NCBI GenBank assembly: GCA_002377985.1
Contig: DFQW01000178.1
Location: 7,051-21,396, forward strand
Source: Halieaceae bacterium UBA3479
Lineage (GTDB): Bacteria; Pseudomonadota; Gammaproteobacteria; Pseudomonadales; Halieaceae
Direction: 5' to 3'
Length of the DNA stretch: 14,346 nt
Shown here: positions 6,762 through 14,263 of the stretch, in pieces
Layout of the letters: each line of letters opens with the position of its first letter
How positions within the stretch are numbered: position 1 is the first letter of the stretch
Made by a program: the position numbers and the translations under genes
The notes under the pieces: generated by a model
Told to the model about the DNA's origin: nothing
Database searches by the model: none
Seen by the model: the letters and a program-made list of their open reading frames with translations, nothing else

Positions 6762-9700
6762 ATGAATACTCCCACGCCGGCGCCAGAGAGGGCGGTACCG
6801 GAACAGATACATTTTCCTGAGCAGCTCCCTGTCAGCGAACGGCGGGCCGATATCGAAGCGGCGATCCGCGATCATCAGGTGGTTATACTGGCCGGCGAGA
6901 CGGGCTCGGGCAAAACCACCCAGCTCCCCAAGATCTGCCTGAGTCTGGGCCGGGGTCGGCGGCAGCGCATTGGACACACCCAGCCCCGCCGCATCGCTGC
7001 CCGTACGGTGGCACAGCGCATTGCCGACGAATTGAACAGTCCCCTGGGTGAACTGGTGGGGTACCAGATTCGCTTTAACGACACCCTCTCTGACGCCAGT
7101 GCCATCAAGCTCATGACCGACGGCATTCTGCTGGCCGAGCTCACTCACGACCGCGATCTGAGCGCCTACGACACGCTCATTATTGATGAGGCCCACGAGC
7201 GCAGCCTTAACATCGATTTTTTGTTGGGCTACCTCAAGCAGCTGCTACCGCGCCGACCCGATCTGAAGGTGATCGTGACCTCGGCGACTATCGATGTGGC
7301 GCGTTTCTCGGCGCACTTTAACGACGCGCCCATTATCGAGGTGAGCGGCCGCACCTATCCTGTAACGGTGCAGTATCTCGGTGAAACGGAGGATCGCGAC
7401 GAGGGCGTGCGTCAGCAGATTGTGGATGTGCTCAATGACATCGAGCGGGGGCAGTTCGGGCCGCGGGGGGATGCTTTGGTGTTTTTGCCCGGCGAACGGG
7501 ACATCCGCGAGCTGGCCAAGGCGTTGCGGCACAATGAGCGGCTGAGAGTGCTGCCACTATACGCGCGCCTGAGTCAGGCCGAGCAGAACCGGGTTTTTAC
7601 CAGCGGTGGCGCGGGCATGCGGGTGGTGCTGGCCACCAACGTGGCCGAGACCTCGCTCACCGTACCGGGCATTCGCTATGTGATTGACCCCGGCGAGGCA
7701 CGCATCAGTCGCTACAGCGTGCGCAGCCGCTTGCAGCGCTTGCCCATTGAGCCAATCTCTCGAGCCAGCGCCAACCAGCGCATGGGTCGCTGTGGTCGTG
7801 TGGCCGAGGGGGTTTGCCTGCGGCTTTATAGCGAGCCCGATTTTGAAGGCCGCCCGGAATTCACCGACCCCGAGATCCGGCGCACCAATCTCGCCGCCGT
7901 CGTGCTGCGCATGCTCGAGCTGGGCTTGGGAGACGTGGCGCGGTTTCCCTTTATCGACCCCCCCGACGCCAAAGCGGTACGCGACGGCTATCGCCTGCTT
8001 GAGGAGTTGGGCGCGGTGTCGGCGCGGGGCAGGCTCACGGCGCTGGGTCGCAAGTTGGCGCGGTTGCCGGTAGATCCCCGACTCGGCCGCATGTTGCTGG
8101 CGGCCAGTGAGTCGGGCTGTCTGGCCGAAGTGCTGGTGATTGTCAGTGCCATGTCGATTCAGGATCCGCGGGAGCGACCCGCCGACAAGCAGGCCCAGTC
8201 CGATCAGGCCCACGCCCGATTTCAGCACCCGCAGTCGGATTTTCTCGCCTGGCTCGCCCTGTGGCGCCACTACGAATCCCAGCGGCAGGCGCTGAGCCAG
8301 AATCAGTTGCGCAAGCTGTGCCAGCGGGAGTACCTCGCCTTTATGCGCATGCGCGAGTGGCGCGACATTCACTCACAGCTGGTCATTGCCTGCCGGCAGC
8401 TGGGGTTTCGCGTGCGCCCGCAGCTGCCCGAGGAAGAGGCCTACGAGGCGATTCATCGTGCGCTACTCACGGGCCTCCTCGGCAATGTGGCCCAGCGCGA
8501 CGAGGGTAAGCAGTTCAATGCCACCCGCAACCGGAAGGTGCTGGTGTTTCCCGGATCGGGGCAGTACAAAAAGCCGCCGCCGTGGCTGGTGGCCGGTGAG
8601 GTGGTAGAGACCACACAGGTTTATGCGCGCCAGTGCGCCGCCATAGAGCCCGACTGGTTACTGCGGGTGAACCCTCATGTACTGAAACGGCATCACTACG
8701 AACCGGCGTGGCAGCGCCGCAGTGGTCGGGTGATGGCCAAGGAGCGGGTGACACTGTATGGCTTGACCATCAGCGACGGTCGACGGGTGCACTTTGGTGA
8801 GATCGATGCCGCCGCAGCGCGGGATATTTTTATCCGCGATGCGCTGGTTACGGGCAACGTCATGAAGCCGCCGGCATTTCTGCGCGACAACCTGGCCCTG
8901 ATGCGTTCGGTGGAGGAGCTCGAGTCGCGCACCCGTCGGCGCGATCTGCTCATTGAGGAAGAGTCGCTGGTGCGTTTTTATGACGAGCGTCTCGGGACGG
9001 CGTGTGTCGGTATGACCTCGCTTATCAAATGGCTCAAACAGGACCGCACACGCGAGCAGCATCTTTTGCTAAAGCGTGAGCAGATTCTGGTGCGCGACCC
9101 GGGCGCCGAGGTCGAGGCGCAGTTCCCGCCCACCTTGCACTGGCAGGGAGTCGACTACCAGTTGCGCTATCAGTTTGAGCCCGGCCGTGAGAACGACGGC
9201 GTCTCGATCACTATCCCGCTGCCGCTGTTGAATCGCGCACCGCGTTATCTGTTCGACTGGCTGGTACCGGGATTACTCCGCGATAAATGTATTGCGCTGA
9301 TCAAGGGCTTGCCCAAATCGAGCCGCAAACAGTTGGTGCCCGCACCCGACGTGGTCGACGCGGCGCTGGCAGAACTCACCGCAGAGGACACCGATCTCTG
9401 CACGGCACTGGGTGGCGTGCTCAAGCGCCAGCGGGGTGTGCAGGTGAGTCCGTCGGAGTGGCAACCGGGCCAGCTGGAAGATTTTTACCGCATGAATATT
9501 CGCGTAGTGGATGCCGCGGGCAAACTATTGGGACAGGGTCGCGACATGGCGGCGTTGGTGGCCGAGTTCAGAGGGGGGGAGACGCCGGCGGCCACACCCC
9601 AGGCCGACTCCCCCGAACGCGCAGCCGTCGAGCGCTGGGATTTTGGCGAGCTGCCCGCGGTGTGGAAGTCGCAGGCTGCCGGGCTTGAGGTCATCGCCCA

Positions 9701-10502
9701 CCCGGCGCTACTACCCGAGACAGCGGGTGTGGCGATTCGTTTGCTCGATTACCCCGGTGAGGCGGCGCTGGCTCACGAGGCGGGGTTGGTGGCGCTGGCG
9801 ATCAAACAGGCCAGTCAGTTGATCAAATCCCTGCGTAAGTCGTTGCTGGCGGGTAACGAACTGACGCTGGCTTTTGCGGCGGTGGAGGTCGATCGCAAGC
9901 AGTTGGTTGAGGATGTTATTGCGGCGGTGGCCCATCAGCATCTCCGCGGTATGGAGCCCCCACGCAATGAGGCGGCGTTTAAGGCGTGGTTCGACACACT
10001 GCGCACTAATTGGCACGCGGAGACGGCCGCGGTGGCGGGGCAAATCGGTGAGGCGCTCACCGCCTGGACCGCGGCACGCACCGCGGCGACCCGGTTGGGA
10101 AGTCAGGACTATGTCGACAGCCAACAAGATTGCTGGCGCAACATGGCGACCCTGTTGGCCAGTGACACCGTGCGCTATGCGGGTAGTGAATGGCTGGCCC
10201 AGTACCCGCGGTATGCTCGCGCGGCGGAGCACCGCATCAGCCGGCTGAACGGCCAGTACCTTAAAGATCAAAAGGCACTGCAGTTACTGACTCCTTGGGC
10301 AGGCAAACTCGAGATCGCGACCAAGCAGTATCCGGGTTTGCTTCGCCTGTCTGAGGAGGCCTATGTCTATCAATGGATGCTCGAGGAATTTCGGGTGTCG
10401 CTGTTTGCGCAGCACATGAAGACCCGGCTGCCGGTGTCGAGCAAGCGTTTGGAACAGCAGTGGCAGCAGGTGCAGCGTTGGATGGTAGATAATCCACGTT
10501 GA
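6762..10502 (+). CDS. hrpA: ATP-dependent RNA helicase HrpA (DEAH box)
   Basis: The 1246-residue protein is a full-length HrpA (E. coli about 1300), a DEAH/RHA helicase. In E. coli, HrpA has been linked to mRNA processing and to rescue of stalled ribosomes. Helicase motifs in order are GETGSGKT (45-52, Lys51), DEAH (142-145), SAT (174-176), TNVAETS (292-298) and QRMGRCGR (339-346). The HA2 winged-helix/ratchet region follows at about 400-520 and an OB-fold at about 560-650. The long HrpA-specific C-terminal region (DUF3418-type, about 660-1240) distinguishes it from the shorter HrpB. The ATG at 6762 has only a poor ribosome site, but the helicase core begins soon after (VSERRADIEAAI), so a much later start is unlikely. 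It follows the ligase by 22 bases, suggesting cotranscription. No frameshift or truncation is seen. Confidence 0.96.
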   Translation: MNTPTPAPERAVPEQIHFPEQLPVSERRADIEAAIRDHQVVILAGETGSGKTTQLPKICLSLGRGRRQRIGHTQPRRIAARTVAQRIADELNSPLGELVGYQIRFNDTLSDASAIKLMTDGILLAELTHDRDLSAYDTLIIDEAHERSLNIDFLLGYLKQLLPRRPDLKVIVTSATIDVARFSAHFNDAPIIEVSGRTYPVTVQYLGETEDRDEGVRQQIVDVLNDIERGQFGPRGDALVFLPGERDIRELAKALRHNERLRVLPLYARLSQAEQNRVFTSGGAGMRVVLATNVAETSLTVPGIRYVIDPGEARISRYSVRSRLQRLPIEPISRASANQRMGRCGRVAEGVCLRLYSEPDFEGRPEFTDPEIRRTNLAAVVLRMLELGLGDVARFPFIDPPDAKAVRDGYRLLEELGAVSARGRLTALGRKLARLPVDPRLGRMLLAASESGCLAEVLVIVSAMSIQDPRERPADKQAQSDQAHARFQHPQSDFLAWLALWRHYESQRQALSQNQLRKLCQREYLAFMRMREWRDIHSQLVIACRQLGFRVRPQLPEEEAYEAIHRALLTGLLGNVAQRDEGKQFNATRNRKVLVFPGSGQYKKPPPWLVAGEVVETTQVYARQCAAIEPDWLLRVNPHVLKRHHYEPAWQRRSGRVMAKERVTLYGLTISDGRRVHFGEIDAAAARDIFIRDALVTGNVMKPPAFLRDNLALMRSVEELESRTRRRDLLIEEESLVRFYDERLGTACVGMTSLIKWLKQDRTREQHLLLKREQILVRDPGAEVEAQFPPTLHWQGVDYQLRYQFEPGRENDGVSITIPLPLLNRAPRYLFDWLVPGLLRDKCIALIKGLPKSSRKQLVPAPDVVDAALAELTAEDTDLCTALGGVLKRQRGVQVSPSEWQPGQLEDFYRMNIRVVDAAGKLLGQGRDMAALVAEFRGGETPAATPQADSPERAAVERWDFGELPAVWKSQAAGLEVIAHPALLPETAGVAIRLLDYPGEAALAHEAGLVALAIKQASQLIKSLRKSLLAGNELTLAFAAVEVDRKQLVEDVIAAVAHQHLRGMEPPRNEAAFKAWFDTLRTNWHAETAAVAGQIGEALTAWTAARTAATRLGSQDYVDSQQDCWRNMATLLASDTVRYAGSEWLAQYPRYARAAEHRISRLNGQYLKDQKALQLLTPWAGKLEIATKQYPGLLRLSEEAYVYQWMLEEFRVSLFAQHMKTRLPVSSKRLEQQWQQVQRWMVDNPR

Positions 10503-10568
10503 GCCCTCGTGACCCGCGCGGACAATAGCGTTACAGTTACACCCGAAGAGAGCCCAGAGTGCCTCGGT

Positions 10569-11396
10569 ATGTTGCGGTACGCCACAATTTATTTCCCCCA
10601 TTCAAACGCCTTGTCAGTGATAAGGAGCGCGCGCTCGCGCGAGTCTTGCGGTGCGCTGCGCGCGGTGCTGGCGCCGACACAGTCGGCGGTCAAGACGCTC
10701 GCTGTAATGCTGCTACTCCTTTGTGGAATGGCGCAGGCCTACGCACAAACCGAGGCCGACCCGTGGGAGGGTTACAACCGTTGGATGCACAACACCAACG
10801 ACGGCCTGGACCGCTACCTTGTGAAGCCGGTCGCCAAAGGCTATGACGCCATCATGCCCGAGGTGGGTCGCGTCGGCGTCAACAACTTCTTCAAAAACTT
10901 TTACGATTTTAACGGCGTGCTCAACGCCGTATTACAGGGCCGCTTTGAGCAGGCGCTGAACAATACCTTTCGGGTGGTGGCCAACACCACGGTGGGAGTG
11001 TTCGGCCTGTTTGATGTTGCCTCCAAGGCGGGTATTCCCCGTTACGAAACCGACTTTGGTCATACACTGCATATCTGGGGAGTGCCCCGAGGCAACTATG
11101 TGGTGTTGCCGCTGTTAGGCCCCAGCACCGTGCGCGGTGCTACCGGCACGGCTTTTGACGCCTTTGCCTCGCCCACCGGTCAGTTGATCAACGACGAGGT
11201 TTTTTGGGGCCTGCGCCTGTTTAACGTGATCGACGCCCGCGCCGGGCTGCTTGACGCAGAAGCGGTGATTACCGGTGATCGTTACGTTTTTTATCGCGAC
11301 GTTTACCTGCAAAATAGAGCAGCACTCGAGTCAGAGGGTCAGGTGAAGGATGACTTTTCTGAGTTTGACAATGATTGGGACGAAGAAGAATTCTGA
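10569..11396 (+). CDS. mlaA: MlaA/VacJ family phospholipid trafficking protein
   Basis: MlaA sits in the outer membrane with a porin, removes phospholipids from the outer leaflet and passes them to periplasmic MlaC for retrograde transport. Family hallmarks are ADPWEGYNRWMH just after the signal, LDRYLVKPVAKGY, VNNFFKNFYD, NNTFRVVANTTVGVFGLFDVA, a TDFGHTLHIWGVPRGNYVVLPLLGPST segment and YVFYRDVYLQNR near the end. The C-terminus is very acidic (DDFSEFDNDWDEEEF). Start choice is uncertain. The open frame begins at a GTG at 10509, the first ATG is at 10569 (275 residues), and a GTG at 10665 would leave a compact 27-residue signal. The hydrophobic core (44-53 from the ATG) and the AYA-Q site suggest signal peptidase I. 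The cysteine in LLLCG does not form a normal lipobox, unlike E. coli MlaA, which is a lipoprotein. It lies between hrpA and the signalling pair on the same strand. Confidence 0.9.
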   Translation: MLRYATIYFPHSNALSVIRSARSRESCGALRAVLAPTQSAVKTLAVMLLLLCGMAQAYAQTEADPWEGYNRWMHNTNDGLDRYLVKPVAKGYDAIMPEVGRVGVNNFFKNFYDFNGVLNAVLQGRFEQALNNTFRVVANTTVGVFGLFDVASKAGIPRYETDFGHTLHIWGVPRGNYVVLPLLGPSTVRGATGTAFDAFASPTGQLINDEVFWGLRLFNVIDARAGLLDAEAVITGDRYVFYRDVYLQNRAALESEGQVKDDFSEFDNDWDEEEF

Positions 11397-11429
11397 TGTC
11401 CTGCCACCGTTGGCTGCAACGTTGCTGAC

Positions 11430-12620
11430 ATGACCCAGATCGGGACCGTTTTGGTCGTGGACGATCGGCCTGAGCGCGCAGCCGAACTGGTCGCTGCACT
11501 CGATGACCCGCACCACCGCTACGAGATTACCCCGGAAGCCCCCGACATTGAGGCGGTGCTGGGGGCCGACAGCCCCTGGGACTGTGTGATCTGCCACGTG
11601 GAATTACTGGACGTTTCATGGGCGTCGGTGCGGCGTGCCATGCGCACCTTTGATGTACAGGTGCCGGTGCTGGCGGTAAGCGACCACCGCGACATGGATA
11701 GCATGACCACCGCGCTGGGTCTGGGTGCAGCCAATTTTTTTGTCAACCCGGCGGAGAAGCCCGGTCTGGTGCGCCGCGCCATCGAGCGCAGCGTGCACCA
11801 TCGTCAGCTGCAGCGCGATCTGGTGGAATCCAACGAAAATCTTGAGCGCGCCAATACTGAGCTCAGTCATTCGCTGCGGATCCTGGAGCAGGATCAGGCG
11901 GCAGGGCGGCAGGTACAAAAAGCCATGTTCCCCGCGCACTCGCTCAAGGCGGGAGACTACTGGTTCAGCCACCGCATTCTGCCGTCGCTGTATTTGAGTG
12001 GCGATTTCACTGACTACTTTAAAGTGGGCAAGGACCGGGTGGTCTTTATTCTGGCCGACGTGTCGGGCCACGGGAGTTCCTCGGCCTTTGCCACGGTGCT
12101 CCTGAAAAACCTGTTTGCCCGCAAGCGCTCCGACTATCTGCGCCGCGATGACAAAACCGTTATTCACCCGCTAGAAATGCTCGCCCTCGCGAACCGTGAG
12201 CTGTTGGAGCTCCATGTGAATAAGTACGCGACAATGGTGGTGGGATGTCTCGACTTTGAGCGCCACACCCTGCAATACTCCGTCGCCGGTCACCTACCCA
12301 AACCCGTTTTGATGACACCAAGCCACATCGAATACCTCCCCGGCGAGGGCATGCCCGTGGGGCTCACGCCTGAGGCAACCTACGGCCTCGAAGAAATCAC
12401 GCTACCCGAGACTTTTATGCTGGTGTTGATGTCTGATGGGGTGCTGGAAACCATCGACGAGGTGGACTTAATCGAGCGCGAGAAGACGCTCTTGGAGCGC
12501 CTCAGTGGCTCGTTGGAAAAACCGGGCGATCTGATTCGTCGCATAGGCCTCGGTGAGATTACCTCGGATGAGCTGACCGACGACATTGCGGGACTCTTTG
12601 TGAGCAGGGGGGTCGGGTGA
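11430..12620 (+). CDS. Receiver-like domain fused to PP2C/SpoIIE-type serine phosphatase
   Basis: This 396-residue protein resembles the regulatory phosphatases of partner-switching systems, such as HsbR of Pseudomonas or RsbU/SpoIIE of Bacillus, which dephosphorylate a STAS antagonist. An N-terminal receiver-like fold (about 5-120) has the acidic pair Asp11-Asp12 and Ser84 at the switch Ser/Thr position. His56 stands where the phosphorylated Asp should be (WDCVICHVELLD), and Asn106 replaces the conserved Lys before Pro107. A probable coiled coil (about 120-160) leads to the phosphatase domain (about 165-394). There the metal ligands look complete: Asp192 in SGDF, Asp210 in ADVSGHG, Asp336 in MSDG and Asp384/385 in TDDI. 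No HATPase kinase domain is attached, unlike HsbR. The ATG is the only start codon between the mlaA stop and this domain in frame, but it lacks a clear ribosome site. Its stop overlaps the next gene by four bases. Confidence 0.9.
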   Translation: MTQIGTVLVVDDRPERAAELVAALDDPHHRYEITPEAPDIEAVLGADSPWDCVICHVELLDVSWASVRRAMRTFDVQVPVLAVSDHRDMDSMTTALGLGAANFFVNPAEKPGLVRRAIERSVHHRQLQRDLVESNENLERANTELSHSLRILEQDQAAGRQVQKAMFPAHSLKAGDYWFSHRILPSLYLSGDFTDYFKVGKDRVVFILADVSGHGSSSAFATVLLKNLFARKRSDYLRRDDKTVIHPLEMLALANRELLELHVNKYATMVVGCLDFERHTLQYSVAGHLPKPVLMTPSHIEYLPGEGMPVGLTPEATYGLEEITLPETFMLVLMSDGVLETIDEVDLIEREKTLLERLSGSLEKPGDLIRRIGLGEITSDELTDDIAGLFVSRGVG

Positions 12621-13123
12621 GCGATTGCCGGATTAGTGCGGCATCCAACGACGGTGCCCACGTACTCAAGTTACAGGGGGATGTGCGGCTTACCATGTGC
12701 ACCGCGCTCGATCAGTATTTTCAGTCGATGTTTGCCGAGCCCGAATTCGTGAGCGTGTGGGTCGACGTGACCGAGGCCGACGGGCTCGATAGCACCACTC
12801 TGGGCATGCTCGCGCAACTGGCGATCCAGACCCGGGAGCGATTTCACTTTCGGCCCGCGATCTTCAGCACTAACCCCAGTATTGATCGTTTGCTTGACAC
12901 CATGGGCTTTGATCAGCTCTTTGAGCGTCGCAGCGAGTGCTGTAATACCGATGCCGGCATTACGGAGATCCCGGCGGTGGCCTGCGAAGAGGGTGAGGTG
13001 GCGCAGCAAGTGCTCGCCGCCCACCGCACGCTCATGTCGATGAGTGAAGAAAACGCCGGCGCTTTTAAGGATCTGGTGACCACGCTGGAGCGCGCTGAAG
13101 GCATCGATTCAACGCCCCGATAA
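12617..13123 (+). CDS. STAS-domain anti-sigma factor antagonist (SpoIIAA/HsbA-like)
   Basis: The protein has 168 residues. Its first about 105 residues form a STAS domain. The strand AHVLKLQGDVRLTMCTALDQ and the phosphorylation loop GLDSTTLGML (56-65) match the family. Ser59 corresponds to Ser58 of B. subtilis SpoIIAA (DSSGLG) and is the likely phosphorylation site. In such systems the unphosphorylated antagonist binds an anti-sigma kinase or another partner, and the paired phosphatase restores that form. The GTG start overlaps the phosphatase stop as GTGA, with a G-rich run (12606-12611) as possible ribosome site. This indicates translational coupling and strongly suggests the two proteins work together. 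After the STAS fold there is an unassigned tail of about 60 residues, with Cys in SECCNTDAG and an apparent helical segment (EVAQQVLAAHRTLMSMSEENAGAFKDLVTTLERAEG). Short STAS proteins lack such a tail. Confidence 0.9.
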   Translation: MSDCRISAASNDGAHVLKLQGDVRLTMCTALDQYFQSMFAEPEFVSVWVDVTEADGLDSTTLGMLAQLAIQTRERFHFRPAIFSTNPSIDRLLDTMGFDQLFERRSECCNTDAGITEIPAVACEEGEVAQQVLAAHRTLMSMSEENAGAFKDLVTTLERAEGIDSTPR

Positions 13124-13157
13124 CACGCCGTTACGACTGACCGGTGTGGCCGGTAAT

Positions 13158-14195
13158 CTAGCGCAGGGCCACCGCGCGCTCAGGGGGTGCGGCACAAAAC
13201 GCCATCGCTGCTAACAGCGTGTCGATATGAGATTCGGCCTTATGGGCGTGCTCGCTCAGGTGCCGGCGGTACTGCCGCCCGCCGTACTGGCCCTGATACA
13301 GCCCCAGCATATGTCGGGTCACATGGTGCAGTCGTGCGCCTTCGCTCAACTGTTTCTCAATGTAGGGCAGCATGGTTTCAATCACCTGTTCTCGGGTACT
13401 GCCCACAGTGGCATTCGCCTCAAACAACCGCGCGTCGACCTCGCTCAGCAGCCACGGGTTCTGGTAGGCCGCGCGCCCGAGCATCACGCCGTCGACGTGT
13501 TCCAGCTGTTGCTCGCAGGCCGCCAGTGTTTCGATGCCGCCATTGATCACGATAGTCAGGTCGGGAAAGTCCCGCTTTAGCTGGTGCACCCACGGGTAAT
13601 TGAGTGGTGGTACCTCGCGGTTCTCCTTGGGCGAGAGCCCCTGCAGCCAGGCCTTGCGCGCGTGCACCATAAAGACCTCGGCGCCGCCCTCGGCCACCGT
13701 GCCCACAAAATTAACGAGCTCGGAGTAGCACTCCTGATGGTCGATACCGATCCGGTGCTTGACCGTCACCGGGATGTCGCAGGCCGCGCGCATGGCGGCC
13801 ACGCAGTCGCGCACCAGCGTGGGCTCCGCCATGAGGCAGGCGCCAAAGCGCCCGTTTTGCACGCGGTCCGAGGGGCAGCCGCAGTTGAGGTTGATCTCGT
13901 CGTAGCCCCATTCTTCACCGAGGGCTGCACACTGTGCGAGCTCCTCGGGCACCGCGCCGCCCAACTGCAGCGCAACCGGATGCTCCTCGTCATTAAAGCG
14001 CAGGTGTCGCTCGACATCACCGTGTAGCAGCGCGCCGGTGGTGACCATCTCGGTGTAGACCCGCGCATGGCGCGTGAGTGTGCGCCAGAAGCGTCGGCAG
14101 TGCCGGTCGGTCCAGTCCATGCAGGGCGCGGTGCAAAAGCGCCACGGGCTATACCGCGTGCCGGGGTCCGAGCTGTGTCGATCCAGATCTGTCAC
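13158..14195 (-). CDS. dusA: tRNA-dihydrouridine(20/20a) synthase DusA
   Basis: DusA is an FMN enzyme that uses NADPH to reduce uridine to dihydrouridine at positions 20 and 20a of the tRNA D-loop. The sequence follows E. coli DusA closely: TAPCMDWTDRHCR at the N-terminus, YTEMVTTGALLHGD, HPVALQLGG, YDEINLNCGCPSDRVQNG, TVKHRIGID, HARKAWLQGLSPKENRE, INGGIETL, DGVMLGRAAYQNP and TRHMLGLYQG. Counting from a TTG at 14198 (346 residues), the catalytic cysteine is Cys108 in GCPS and the FMN-contacting lysine is Lys147. I prefer the GTG at 14193-14195, one codon inside, with GGGTGG upstream. The first ATG (14118-14120) would cut into the conserved start. It converges with the STAS gene, leaving 34 bases between stops. 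In Pseudomonas aeruginosa, as I remember it, dusA also lies near the vacJ, regulator and STAS genes. Confidence 0.95.
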   Translation of the reverse strand: MTDLDRHSSDPGTRYSPWRFCTAPCMDWTDRHCRRFWRTLTRHARVYTEMVTTGALLHGDVERHLRFNDEEHPVALQLGGAVPEELAQCAALGEEWGYDEINLNCGCPSDRVQNGRFGACLMAEPTLVRDCVAAMRAACDIPVTVKHRIGIDHQECYSELVNFVGTVAEGGAEVFMVHARKAWLQGLSPKENREVPPLNYPWVHQLKRDFPDLTIVINGGIETLAACEQQLEHVDGVMLGRAAYQNPWLLSEVDARLFEANATVGSTREQVIETMLPYIEKQLSEGARLHHVTRHMLGLYQGQYGGRQYRRHLSEHAHKAESHIDTLLAAMAFCAAPPERAVALR

Positions 14196-14218
14196 CAATT
14201 GCCACCCGTAAGAGCTTG

Positions 14219-14263
14219 AAACGCGAAGGGGCGTGTCGTCATGCTACGACCCATCGCGCGTTT
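14219..14263 (-). promoter_or_regulatory. Possible stem-loop in the dusA leader
   Basis: Nested inverted repeats can fold into one hairpin. The outer arms are AAACGCG (14219-14225) and CGCGTTT (14257-14263). GG (14230-14231) can pair with CC (14251-14252). The inner arms are GTCGT (14235-14239) and ACGAC (14246-14250) around a six-base loop. That makes 14 base pairs with a 4x4 internal loop and a three-base bulge, about 23 bases before the dusA start. No T tract follows, so it is not a standard terminator. Chance is possible in GC-rich DNA. The remainder of the right-hand end (14264-14346) shows no gene I can support. Confidence 0.25.

Noticed and set aside
7557..8372. Leftward 271-codon open frame opposite hrpA
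   Set aside because: It lies antisense to the helicase core, with no family features and shadow-like composition.
11394..11432. mlaA and the phosphatase gene lie in the same frame, separated by one TGA and eleven codons, suggesting readthrough fusion
   Set aside because: MlaA is exported and the phosphatase should be cytoplasmic, so a fusion makes little sense. Same-frame neighbours occur by chance one time in three.
13140..13154. Short inverted repeat ACCGG-TGTGG-CCGGT between the converging STAS and dusA genes as a terminator
   Set aside because: The stem is only five pairs and no T tract follows on either strand, so it does not meet the standard of an intrinsic terminator. Its position alone is suggestive.
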